DNA from: Peptococcus simiae
GTDB lineage: Bacteria; Bacillota; Peptococcia; Peptococcales; Peptococcaceae
DNA length: 64,000 bases
Assembly: GCF_046097595.1 (NCBI RefSeq)
Contig: NZ_JBJUVG010000001.1
Coordinates: 248,001-312,000 of the forward strand
Reading direction: 5' to 3'
A program made the translations under genes and the position numbers. Numbering within the stretch: position 1 is the stretch's first letter; each line of letters opens with the position of its first letter. Below are positions 24,751 to 32,505 of this stretch, piece after piece. A model generated the notes under the pieces. The model saw nothing but the letters and a program-made list of their open reading frames with translations. It ran no database searches and had not been told where the DNA came from.

Positions 24751-25635
24751 TTAATTGAGACTGGGCCGCTTGGCCAGACACCGGTAGGCTACCAGGTAGG
24801 CCAGGAAAAGTTCTAAAAAGAGGCAGAGTAGGTGGGTCCAGGCCAGGAGAAAGACGGCCGTTGGGTGGTCGCCCAGGTAGTCGGCGCCGCCGGTGATGAC
24901 ATTGTAGGGGGCGGTCATCCAGGGGTCAATGGAGAGGATGTCCCCGGGCAGGATATGGATAACCATGGCCGGCGGAAAGAGGCTATTTAAGCCGAAAAAC
25001 AGGGGAATAGCGGCCAATTGGACCACTACGGCAATCACCAAAAGCCCCGTGAAGATCCGTCGGGTCGAGAAGAGGCGTTGGGCCAGGGTAATCCAGGCCA
25101 GCTGAAGAAGGCCCCCGGCAATCAGGTAGAAGAAGATATAGATGAGGATGCCGACCAGGAGGATTGTCACCGGCCCGGGGTTCTTTTGCCAGAGGACCAG
25201 GCCCTGGCTGACCAGGTCCCCCAGTTGGCTTGCGTCAGCCCCGTCGACCTCTAAAAAGGAGGTCATCGGCTTCAGGGTCAGGCTCACGGCCCCGAAAATA
25301 AGCATTAAAGGGAGGGTGATGGCATTCCAGACAAAGGACAGGCCCACAAAGCTCCGAATCAGGTCACCGGTGGATAAGGGCAGAATCTGGGTCAGGTAGG
25401 CATAGGGCCCATAGAGGCACTGGTAGATCCGGACCATGACCACCAGCTGGGGCAGGAGGGTCAGGCAGGCGAAGACCAGGAAAATCACTGAAAAATACAG
25501 GACTTCCTGGATATCCGTCAGCTTTTGTCCGCTAAACCAGCAGAGGAGGCCCATGGCCAGGACCAGGACTAGGTAAATCGGGACCAATTGCCGGGCGGTT
25601 GCTTTCAGATGGACAGTTAAGAGGGAATCGTTCAT
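24751..25635 (-). CDS. ABC transporter membrane protein of YtrA-type operon
   Basis: This 294-residue protein has about six hydrophobic segments (near residues 17-37, 47-75, 95-120, 155-180, 190-215 and 260-285). It resembles the permeases found with YtrB-type ATPases. Its start overlaps the stop of the ATPase gene (ATGA at 25632-25635), so the two are translationally coupled. The substrate is unknown; YtrABC-like systems respond to cell-wall-active compounds or modify the envelope. Confidence 0.7.
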   Translation of the reverse strand: MNDSLLTVHLKATARQLVPIYLVLVLAMGLLCWFSGQKLTDIQEVLYFSVIFLVFACLTLLPQLVVMVRIYQCLYGPYAYLTQILPLSTGDLIRSFVGLSFVWNAITLPLMLIFGAVSLTLKPMTSFLEVDGADASQLGDLVSQGLVLWQKNPGPVTILLVGILIYIFFYLIAGGLLQLAWITLAQRLFSTRRIFTGLLVIAVVVQLAAIPLFFGLNSLFPPAMVIHILPGDILSIDPWMTAPYNVITGGADYLGDHPTAVFLLAWTHLLCLFLELFLAYLVAYRCLAKRPSLN

Positions 25636-26324
25636 TGGCTCACCTCCATAAAGAGGTCCTTGAGGCCGGTCCCGTGGGCCTGGCGTAAGTCCTCGGCGTC
25701 CCCATAGAGGGCGACCCGACCTTCTTTTAAGTAGAGGGCCGAATCCACCAGGGTTTCCAGATCGGAAATCATATGGGTAGTAATGATGGTCAGGGCCTCC
25801 GGGGTATAGACCCGGATGAGCTGGTCTAGGATATCCTGCCGGGCCCGGGGGTCCAGGCCGTTCATGGGCTCATCCAAGAGGTAAACCTGGGCCTGGCGGG
25901 CCAGGGTTAGGCTCAGGAAGTACTTTTCCTGGGACCCCCGGGACAGGCGCTTAATCCGGTCTTTTTCAGCCAGGCCAAAGTCCCTTAAAAAGCCCTCGGC
26001 CCGGTCTCGGTGAAAGTCCGGGTAAAAGTTGTCGTAAAGGTCCAGCCCCTCCTTGAGGCTGTAGTAGTCTGGGAGCCGGACCAGGTCACTCTGGTAGGCC
26101 ACCAGGTCCTTGGTTGCCTTGCCCGGTGCCTGACCGGCAATAAGGATTTCTCCCTTATAGTCGTTGATAATCCCGGCCAAAAGGGCCATTAGGGTAGACT
26201 TGCCGCTGGCATTGGGGCCAAAAAGCCCCACCACCTGGCCGGCATCAGCGCTAAAGTTGACATCGGCCAGGGCCGTTTTTTTGCCATAGGCCTTGGTCAG
26301 GTTTCGGCATTCAACTAGTGGCAT
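25632..26324 (-). CDS. ABC transporter ATP-binding protein
   Basis: The ATPase of about 230 residues has Walker A GPNASGKS, the Q-loop near AYQSD, signature LSRGSQEK, Walker B VYLLDEPMNGLD and the H-loop TTHM. LSRGSQEK is the variant signature common in YtrB/YxlF-type ATPases. There are three ATG codons in a row; 26324 leaves the best distance from GGGGGG (26331-26336). It overlaps the end of the GntR gene by 14 bases and is coupled to the downstream permease. Confidence 0.85.
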   Translation of the reverse strand: MPLVECRNLTKAYGKKTALADVNFSADAGQVVGLFGPNASGKSTLMALLAGIINDYKGEILIAGQAPGKATKDLVAYQSDLVRLPDYYSLKEGLDLYDNFYPDFHRDRAEGFLRDFGLAEKDRIKRLSRGSQEKYFLSLTLARQAQVYLLDEPMNGLDPRARQDILDQLIRVYTPEALTIITTHMISDLETLVDSALYLKEGRVALYGDAEDLRQAHGTGLKDLFMEVSQ

Positions 26325-26688
26325 CATCATCCCCCCAATGGTCTTTTAAGACCTCAATTACCTCGTCTAAGCTCAGGTGAAAGGGTCGTATATCCTTGAT
26401 AAAGTTCTCCACCGCATCCTTGGCCAGGAGCCGGCGGACTTCAGCAATCCGGTCCCGGTCCTCGGTGATAAAGCGGCCAATGGTCCGCTGGCTATAGGCC
26501 AGGCCATCCCGCTCCAATTCAGCCAGGGCCCGTTGGACCGTATTCGGGTTAATCCCATAGTTGACTGCGATTTCCCGCACCGGGGGCATACGTTCGCCGG
26601 GGGCCAAGTCGCCGGCAGCGATCCGCATGCGAAAGTGCTGTTGCAGTTGAATATATATGGGGATATTATTGTCGAACTCATAGCCCAT
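26311..26688 (-). CDS. GntR-family regulator, YtrA subfamily
   Basis: This 125-residue protein has a GntR winged helix (IPIYIQLQQHFRMRIAAGDL, then ERMPPVREIAVNYGINPNTV) and a very short C-terminal part without a ligand domain, the YtrA form. Such regulators repress their own operon until the envelope is stressed, often by antibiotics. It is the first gene of a three-gene unit with an ABC ATPase and permease, which makes autoregulation likely. The start follows AGGAGGGGG. About 75 bases separate it from the minus-strand Na+/proline symporter. Confidence 0.88.
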   Translation of the reverse strand: MGYEFDNNIPIYIQLQQHFRMRIAAGDLAPGERMPPVREIAVNYGINPNTVQRALAELERDGLAYSQRTIGRFITEDRDRIAEVRRLLAKDAVENFIKDIRPFHLSLDEVIEVLKDHWGDDDATS

Positions 26689-26763
26689 ATGATGGCCCCC
26701 TCCTGTCTCATTAATCTAATACAAGGTCAGAGTACCATGGAATCTTTAACCTGTCAATCGCCC

Positions 26764-28323
26764 TTAGCGGTGGAGCTCATCGGCATACTGGTCAAACTCC
26801 TTGAGGACAGCCGGGTTGGGCTTATCCAGGAGGCTGACGATGACAATGGCCACAATGGCCACAATAAAGGCCGGCAGGAGCTCATAAATGGCAAAGACCC
26901 CACCCAGCTTGGCAATAGCTCCTCGCCAAATAATGACCGTCAGGCCGCCGCTGATCATCCCGGCCAGGGCCCCCCGGCCGGTGGTCCGCCGCCAGAAGAG
27001 GCTCATTAAAATAACCGGGCCGATAGAAGCCCCAAAGCCGGCCCAGGCAAAGGAAACGATGTTAAAGATCACGCTGTTTTTATCGCTGGCTAAGATCATG
27101 GCCACCAGGGCCACCCCCAAGAGGACCAGCCGGGACAGGCGGAGGACCTGTCGTTCACTAGCATCCTTGTTCAGGACCCCATGGTAGATGTTCTTGGCCA
27201 AGGCTGAGGCACTGATCAAGAGGTAAGAGTCTGCCGAACTGGCCGTTGCCGCCAGGATTCCCGCCATGACAAAGCCGGCCAGGAGGGGCGGCAGCATGGA
27301 ACTGGAGATGAGCACGAAGACACTTTCCGCTTCACTGGCTGTCCCGAGGGCAGTGGGGAAGATGAGCCGGCCCAGGAGCCCAATGACCACAGCCGATAAG
27401 AGGGAGACCACCACCCAGCCGGTGGCAATCCGCCGGGACATCTTGATTTCGTTTTTATCCCGGATGGCCATAAAGCGGAGGAGAACCTGGGGCACCCCAA
27501 AGTAGCCCAGCCCCCAGGCCAGGGTAGAGGCCACCGCCACTGCGCTGAATTTTTCCGCCTGGCCAAACTGAGGCAGGCCGCCGGCAATGGTCTGGACCCC
27601 GTCCGCGCCTGTTGTCGGGGAGGCGGTCATGAAGAATTCTAAAAAGCCCGGAATCCGGCGGGCATTTTCAATGGCCTGGTCTAAGCCGCCCACATGGGCA
27701 AAGCCGACGCCCAGCACTGCCACCAGGGCAATGAGCATGATGAAGCCCTGGAGGGTATCAGCCACACTTTCGGCCAAAAAGCCGCCAACTGTCGTGTAAA
27801 AGATAACGAAGAAGGAGCCTAAAATCATCATCGGAATATAGGGCATGTCAAATACGGTGTGGAAGAGTTTCCCCATGGTGACAAAACAAGAGGCCGCATA
27901 GACCGTAAAGAAAAATAAGATGATAATGGCGGCAACCACCTTTAAAATCGGCTTTTCTTCCTTAAAGCGGTTGCTCATATAGTCCGGCACCGTAATGGCA
28001 TCCCCGGCAATGTGGGAGTAGACCCGGAGCCGCTTGGCTACAATGAGCCAGTTGATATAGGTGCCCACGGCCAGACCGATGGCTGTCCAAAAGGCACTGG
28101 ACAGGCCCATCCAGTAGGCCACCCCGGGCAGGCCCATGAGGAGCCAGCCGCTCATGTCTGAGGCTTCGGCACTCATGGCCGTTACCAGGGGGCCCAGGCT
28201 CCGTCCCCCCAAGAAAAAGTTTTCTGTACTCTTACTGGCCTGCCGGGCAAAATAGACCCCAATCCCAATGAGGGCGGTCAAGTAAATGGCCATGGCAATG
28301 CCAATCTGTAAATGTCCTTGCAC
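26764..28323 (-). CDS. putP: Sodium/proline symporter PutP
   Basis: This 519-residue SSS-family transporter imports proline with Na+. Landmarks are GRSLGPLVTAMSAEASDMSG near residue 45, WLLMGLPGVAYWMGL, and the later ATASSADSYLLISASALAKN. About 13 helices are visible. The start is GTG 28323, eight bases after AAAAAGGAG. No proline catabolic gene is nearby, so it may serve osmoprotection or nutrition. The family is firm; proline as substrate is likely from the close PutP-type motifs. Confidence 0.88.
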   Translation of the reverse strand: MQGHLQIGIAMAIYLTALIGIGVYFARQASKSTENFFLGGRSLGPLVTAMSAEASDMSGWLLMGLPGVAYWMGLSSAFWTAIGLAVGTYINWLIVAKRLRVYSHIAGDAITVPDYMSNRFKEEKPILKVVAAIIILFFFTVYAASCFVTMGKLFHTVFDMPYIPMMILGSFFVIFYTTVGGFLAESVADTLQGFIMLIALVAVLGVGFAHVGGLDQAIENARRIPGFLEFFMTASPTTGADGVQTIAGGLPQFGQAEKFSAVAVASTLAWGLGYFGVPQVLLRFMAIRDKNEIKMSRRIATGWVVVSLLSAVVIGLLGRLIFPTALGTASEAESVFVLISSSMLPPLLAGFVMAGILAATASSADSYLLISASALAKNIYHGVLNKDASERQVLRLSRLVLLGVALVAMILASDKNSVIFNIVSFAWAGFGASIGPVILMSLFWRRTTGRGALAGMISGGLTVIIWRGAIAKLGGVFAIYELLPAFIVAIVAIVIVSLLDKPNPAVLKEFDQYADELHR

Positions 28324-28397
28324 AATCCCAACTCCTTTTTTTTATCATTAACTTCATTATTATAACGTGACGCTGGTATATAGGCAAGGAAAAGCCC

Positions 28398-28426
28398 TTG
28401 CCAGATTTTTGTAAAGGGTGTATAAT
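28398..28426 (+). promoter_or_regulatory. Promoter of tRNA-Gln
   Basis: TTGCCA (28398-28403) and TATAAT (28421-28426) are 17 bases apart, 15 bases before the tRNA. Confidence 0.75.
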
Positions 28427-28440
28427 AGTAGCCGTCCTTT

Positions 28441-28512
28441 AGGGGTATCGCCAAGCGGTAAGGCACGAGACTCTGAATCTCGCATGCATAGGTTCGAATC
28501 CTATTACCCCTG
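28441..28512 (+). tRNA. tRNA-Gln (anticodon CTG)
   Basis: The cloverleaf is complete: acceptor AGGGGTA/TACCCCT, D arm with AAGCGGTAA, anticodon stem CGAGA/TCTCG around loop CTCTGAA (anticodon CTG, reading CAG), and T arm with GGTTCGAATCC. The CCA end is not encoded. A promoter precedes it and a terminator follows, so it is a single-gene unit. It reads CAG codons, which suits the GC-rich third positions here. Confidence 0.95.
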
Positions 28513-28518
28513 TTGACC

Positions 28519-28558
28519 AAGCCTTTGCGATGGCCCGCCATCTGTAAAGGCTTTTTCT
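28519..28558 (+). terminator. Terminator of tRNA-Gln
   Basis: AAGCCTTT pairs with AAAGGCTT, enclosing an inner stem GATGG/CCATC, followed by a T run. Confidence 0.9.
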
Positions 28559-28655
28559 ATACCAGGCGGCCCAGCCGGGCATGTTTGACCCGGTCAGGGA
28601 GAAGGTATAAAAAACATAAGTCCGTCTTTTTCTTGACCCCAGCAAGGAGGGTACT

Positions 28656-29306
28656 GTGAGCCAATTTCTACCGAATATCATCGATTTACTCTATTTAATC
28701 CCGGCCATCCTACTGGCCCTCACCGTCCATGAATATGCCCATGCCTATGTATCCTACCGCTTAGGAGACCCGACCCCGGCCACAGACGGCCGCCTGTCCT
28801 TGAACCCCTTCCATCACCTGGACCCCATGGGGACCATCATGTTGATCCTTTTCCGTTTTGGCTGGGCCAAGCCGGTCATGGTCAACCCGGGCTACTATAA
28901 AAAGCCCAAGCAGGGTATGGCCCTGGTGGCAGCTGCCGGCCCGGTGGCCAACTTTATCCTGGCCCTTATCAGTATGGTTATCCTCACTGTCATGCACAAG
29001 TTGGCCCTGGCCCCGTCGCCGGTGACCACTGCAGTCATGCAGTTTTTCCTGATTTTTCTCTTCATTAATGTGGGCCTGGGCATCTTTAACCTCATTCCGG
29101 TGCCGCCCCTGGACGGGTCCAAGGTCATTGGGGCCTTTATGCCCGACCAAAGCTACATGAAGTTTATGCAGCTGGCCAATTACGGCTTTATCATCGTCAT
29201 CGGTCTGATCTTCCTGGGCGTCTTAAACGGTCCCCTCATCTGGGCCCGGACCGCCATCATTAACGGGCTCCAGTGGATCGCCAATGGCCTTACATTTTTC
29301 TTATAA
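28656..29306 (+). CDS. Site-2 protease family protein (M50)
   Basis: This 216-residue membrane zinc protease has the HExxH motif HEYAHAY (about residues 25-31) in the first helix region and the second metal site NLIPVPPLDGSKV near residue 150. It lacks a PDZ or CBS domain, like the short Bacillota S2P-like proteins. Members cut within or near membranes, but the substrate is unknown. The start is GTG 28656 after AAGGAGGG. The mtaB gene begins 12 bases after its end, so they share a transcript. Confidence 0.88.
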   Translation: MSQFLPNIIDLLYLIPAILLALTVHEYAHAYVSYRLGDPTPATDGRLSLNPFHHLDPMGTIMLILFRFGWAKPVMVNPGYYKKPKQGMALVAAAGPVANFILALISMVILTVMHKLALAPSPVTTAVMQFFLIFLFINVGLGIFNLIPVPPLDGSKVIGAFMPDQSYMKFMQLANYGFIIVIGLIFLGVLNGPLIWARTAIINGLQWIANGLTFFL

Positions 29307-29318
29307 GGAGGCGGGTCC

Positions 29319-30671
29319 ATGTCAGAAACAGAACACAGCAGTGACCACCGGCCTGTCGCGCCGACTGTGGCCTTCCATACCCTGGGCTGCAAGGTCAACC
29401 AGCACGATAGCGACATGATGGCCGCCCTCTTCGCCGAGGCCGGCTATGACCTGGTCCCCTTCCAGGATATTGCCGACGTCTACGTCATCAATACCTGCAC
29501 CGTCACCCACCTGTCCGACCGGAAGTCCCGGCAGATGATCCGCCGGGCCGTCAAGCAGAACCCGGCCGCCATTGTGGCCGTCTGTGGCTGCTATGTCCAG
29601 CAGGCCGCCGAGGAAGTGGCCCGGATAGAGGGGGTGGACGTCCTCATCGGTACCAATGAACGGGGCCGGATTGTCGAAGCCGTCGAGGCCTTCCGCCGGG
29701 AGGGCGAGCGACAAGTCCGCCTCCCTTCAGATGAAGACCTCTACACCTTCGAGCCCGTCACCCATGCCCAGCACTCCGACCGGAGCCGGGCCTATGTGAA
29801 AATCCAGGAAGGCTGCAACCAATTCTGCAGCTACTGCATTATCCCCTATGCCCGTGGGCCCCTCCGGTCCCGGTCCATAGAGGACACCGTCAGCCAGGTC
29901 CGGGACCTGGTCGCCGCCGGTTTTCAGGAAGTGGTCCTCACCGGGATCCACATCGGCGTCTTCGGCAAGGGTCTCCAGGATGCCCCCGGAGACCTGACCG
30001 ACCTCTGCCGGGCCATCCTGGAAGGGACCGATCTGACCCGGCTCCGCCTGGGCTCAATTGAATGTACGGAAATCACTCCGGCCCTCATAGACCTCATGGC
30101 CGGGGATGACCGGATGGCTCCCCACCTCCACATCCCCCTCCAGGCCGGGAGCGACCGGACCCTGGCCGCCATGCACCGGCCCTACACCACAGAGGCCTTC
30201 CGCCAGGTCATGCGGGAAGTCCGGGCAAAAATCCCCGGCCTGGCCATTACCACCGACCTCATGGTCGGTTTTCCCGGCGAGTCCGATGACGACTTCCGCG
30301 ACAGCCTCATCTTCGCCAATGACATGGCCTTTAGCGACATGCATATTTTTAAATACTCCATCCGGGAGGGGACCCCGGCCGCAGCCATGGTCGACCAGGT
30401 CCCGGCTCAAGTCAAGGACCGGCGGGCCAAGCAGATGGCCGTCGTGGCCCATAAAAATAAGGAAGCCTACGCCGCCGGCCAAATCGGCAAGACCCTGTCC
30501 GTCATCATTGAAGAAAGCGACCCGACAGGGGCTGTCACCGGCCACACCGGCAACTACCTCAAAGTCCGCCTGTCGGAGGACCGGTCCCCGGCCAAAAGCC
30601 TGGTCCCGGTCCATATCACCGGCTATGAAAACGGCCTCCTCATCGGCCGCCTGGCGGCTGATGAAGACTAG
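29319..30671 (+). CDS. mtaB: tRNA (t6A37)-C2 methylthiotransferase MtaB
   Basis: MtaB adds the 2-methylthio group to t6A37 of ANN-decoding tRNAs. The 450-residue protein has the N-terminal methylthiotransferase domain with Cys in TLGCKVNQHDSDMM, NTCTVTHLSDRKSRQ and VCGCYVQQ, the radical SAM cluster motif CNQFCSYC (about 165-172), and a C-terminal TRAM-like region (about 380-445). The spacing and the TLGCKVNQ start separate it from MiaB and RimO. It follows the S2P gene by 12 bases. Confidence 0.93.
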   Translation: MSETEHSSDHRPVAPTVAFHTLGCKVNQHDSDMMAALFAEAGYDLVPFQDIADVYVINTCTVTHLSDRKSRQMIRRAVKQNPAAIVAVCGCYVQQAAEEVARIEGVDVLIGTNERGRIVEAVEAFRREGERQVRLPSDEDLYTFEPVTHAQHSDRSRAYVKIQEGCNQFCSYCIIPYARGPLRSRSIEDTVSQVRDLVAAGFQEVVLTGIHIGVFGKGLQDAPGDLTDLCRAILEGTDLTRLRLGSIECTEITPALIDLMAGDDRMAPHLHIPLQAGSDRTLAAMHRPYTTEAFRQVMREVRAKIPGLAITTDLMVGFPGESDDDFRDSLIFANDMAFSDMHIFKYSIREGTPAAAMVDQVPAQVKDRRAKQMAVVAHKNKEAYAAGQIGKTLSVIIEESDPTGAVTGHTGNYLKVRLSEDRSPAKSLVPVHITGYENGLLIGRLAADED

Positions 30672-30749
30672 CCCGCTCCGGCCTGTCCAGATATTAGCAC
30701 TAGCTATAGCTATTCACCCATACCTGTAAGAAAAAAAGGAGGAAAGCCC

Positions 30750-31094
30750 ATGTCTGACTGCATCTTCTGCAAACTGGCCAACCACGAAATTGAGCCCGAC
30801 GTTGTCTATGAAAATGACCTCGTCTGTGCCTTTCGGGATGCGGCCCCGGTGGCCCCGGTCCACGTCCTGTGCGTACCCAAGGCCCACGTTTCCGGCGTCA
30901 ATGACCTGGACCCGGCCAATGCTGATCTACTGACCGCCCTCTTCGAAGCGGCCCAAACCGTCGTTAAGAAGTTGGACATCGCCGAAGAAGGCTACCGCCT
31001 GGTCATCAATAGCGGCGACCGCGGTGGCCAATCCGTTGGCCACCTGCACTTGCACGTTCTCGGTGGCCGGGATATGACCTGGCCGCCGGGTTGA
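30750..31094 (+). CDS. HIT family nucleotide hydrolase
   Basis: This 114-residue protein has the zinc-binding start CIFCKLANHEI and the histidine triad HLHLHVLGG near the C-terminus. It is of the HinT type, which hydrolyses purine nucleoside phosphoramidates and related AMP conjugates in the cytoplasm. ATG 30750 follows AAAGGAGG. It lies between mtaB and rpsU, a neighbourhood often seen in Clostridia. The end at 31094 keeps the final residues in the normal HinT position. Confidence 0.92.
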   Translation: MSDCIFCKLANHEIEPDVVYENDLVCAFRDAAPVAPVHVLCVPKAHVSGVNDLDPANADLLTALFEAAQTVVKKLDIAEEGYRLVINSGDRGGQSVGHLHLHVLGGRDMTWPPG

Positions 31095-31166
31095 TCCCGC
31101 TGGCAGCCGGCGTTCTTGCCCCGCTAAAAGGGCGCAAATTCCCCCCTCCAATCCCCCGCTTAGGTC

Positions 31167-31195
31167 TTGCACAGCAGGGTAAATTGTAGTATGAT
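31167..31195 (+). promoter_or_regulatory. Promoter of rpsU
   Basis: TTGCAC (31167-31172) and TATGAT (31190-31195) with 17-base spacing lie about 60 bases before rpsU. Confidence 0.65.
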
Positions 31196-31256
31196 TATTG
31201 TTGTGTTTAACAAGTCCTGAAGCCAACAGTGTTGGTGCGGAGGGAGGGAAAAGATC

Positions 31257-31445
31257 ATGTCATCTGAAATTAAGGTTCGTAAAGATGAATCTTTAGATAG
31301 CGCCCTGCGCCGTTTTAAACGTTCCTGTCAGAAATCAGGCGTTTTATCCGAATGTCGCAAACGCGAACATTATGAAAAACCCAGCGTGAAGCGCAAAAAG
31401 AAATCTGAAGCGGCACGCAAGCATAATCGCAGAAAATCCTATTAA
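31257..31445 (+). CDS. rpsU: Ribosomal protein bS21
   Basis: This small basic protein of 62 residues has the typical start EIKVRKDESLDSALRRFKRS and the Lys/Arg-rich tail. bS21 is part of the 30S platform and helps initiation. The gene has its own promoter, a GGAGGGAGGG ribosome binding site and a following terminator hairpin. Its codons differ from neighbours (many CGT and AAA), as expected for a highly expressed ribosomal gene. Confidence 0.96.
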   Translation: MSSEIKVRKDESLDSALRRFKRSCQKSGVLSECRKREHYEKPSVKRKKKSEAARKHNRRKSY

Positions 31446-31457
31446 TATGGCAAGCGA

Positions 31458-31490
31458 AAAGCCCGGTCTAAGACCGGGCTTTCTGTCTTT
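31458..31490. terminator. Terminator between convergent rpsU and a hypothetical gene
   Basis: AAAGCCCGGTCT and AGACCGGGCTTT form a strong stem. T runs on both sides are moderate, so it can serve both strands. Confidence 0.75.
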
Positions 31491-31502
31491 ACAACCGGTG
31501 GC

Positions 31503-31820
31503 TTAATCCGTCCGGCCGGGCATCTCCGGCCAAAAGACCGGGAGCACATGCTCACAGAGGATCCGGAGCTCCAGGGGAGACCGGTTCAACCCAATCATGC
31601 TGGGAAAACCGACATCCATCTCCGCCGTTAAAATATCCCCGCTTGCCTCATCGGCAATGATCCATAAGTAGCCGCTGTCCTGCTTGGCCTGGACTTTGAA
31701 GTCAAAGCGCAGGCCCGTCTTGACCTGCTCCTTTTTTTCCAGGGTCAGGTGGTCAGCTAAGGTCGCCGGGTCCGCCTCCTGGAGAAAACGTAAAAATAAG
31801 GTTTCTTCATCTCGCGTCAT
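31503..31820 (-). CDS. Hypothetical protein
   Basis: This small soluble protein of about 105 residues is acidic and mixed in character, with an N-terminal helical part (TRDEETLFLRFLQEADPATL) and a beta-rich middle (RFDFKVQAKQDSGYLWIIAD). No domain is recognised. The start at 31820 is preferred over 31829 because the AGGG just upstream is better spaced. It is convergent with rpsU and divergent from hpt. The intact frame and base usage like its neighbours suggest it is real. Confidence 0.55.
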   Translation of the reverse strand: MTRDEETLFLRFLQEADPATLADHLTLEKKEQVKTGLRFDFKVQAKQDSGYLWIIADEASGDILTAEMDVGFPSMIGLNRSPLELRILCEHVLPVFWPEMPGRTD

Positions 31821-31871
31821 GGGCACCATCCCTCAGTGAAATTTGTCCCTATTATATCATAAGTCTGCGAA

Positions 31872-31947
31872 TTGTTTACCCCCTGCTAGTATGCTATACT
31901 TAGCTATATGAATCCAAGTCATCTGCCCTTCGGGGCAAATCTTTTTT
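31872..31947 (+). promoter_or_regulatory. hpt promoter and leader hairpin with T run
   Basis: TTGTTT (31872-31877) and TATACT (31895-31900) form the promoter. In the leader, TGCCC-TTCG-GGGCA (31924-31937) is a UUCG tetraloop hairpin followed four bases later by T6. It resembles an early terminator or RNA-stabilising hairpin before hpt-guaA; no purine riboswitch is visible. Confidence 0.5.
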
Positions 31948-31962
31948 ATATGGAGGTTATCT

Positions 31963-32505
31963 ATGCTGAACGGTCACAGAGAAGTCTTGGTATCCAGAGA
32001 AAAAATTGCCGAGACAGTTGCCGAGATCGGCGCTGCCATTAACCGTGATTACGCCAACCAAACCGACCGCCCCCTAGTGGTGGTCAGCCTCTTAAAAGGG
32101 GCTATGGTTTTCACCGCCGATTTAATCCGCCACCTGGAAATGCCCATCCGCCTGGAAGTTATGGTGGCATCCAGCTATGGTGACGGTACCGTCTCCACCC
32201 GCCAGGTCAACGTTAAATACCAGAGCTTTGACGACCTGGAAGGCTGTGACGTCCTCCTGGTGGATGACATCACCGATAGCGGCAACACCTTAAAAGCCGT
32301 CGGAGAATACATTAAGCAATACAAGCCGGCCAGCGTCCGTTACTGCAGCTTCCTAGATAAACCTTCCCGCCGGGAAGTCGATATCCATATCGACTACATT
32401 GGCCTGGACGTCCCCGATGAATTCGTCATCGGCTACGGCCTGGACTATGCCGGTAACTATCGTGAACTAGCGGATATTTGTGTGGTCAGAGGAGGAGAGG
32501 CCTAA
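31963..32505 (+). CDS. hpt: Hypoxanthine phosphoribosyltransferase
   Basis: This 180-residue purine salvage enzyme makes IMP or GMP from hypoxanthine or guanine and PRPP. The PRPP motif VLLVDDITDSGNTL, the loop LKGAMVFTADL and the purine-site DEFVIGYGLDYAGNYR are present. ATG 31963 follows TGGAGG. Its stop overlaps the guaA start (TAATG), so salvage and GMP synthesis are translated together. Confidence 0.95.
   Translation: MLNGHREVLVSREKIAETVAEIGAAINRDYANQTDRPLVVVSLLKGAMVFTADLIRHLEMPIRLEVMVASSYGDGTVSTRQVNVKYQSFDDLEGCDVLLVDDITDSGNTLKAVGEYIKQYKPASVRYCSFLDKPSRREVDIHIDYIGLDVPDEFVIGYGLDYAGNYRELADICVVRGGEA

Noticed and set aside
28278..28681. Minus-strand ORFs over the tRNA-Gln gene
   Set aside because: They are antisense to a clear tRNA with promoter and terminator and have no ribosome binding site.
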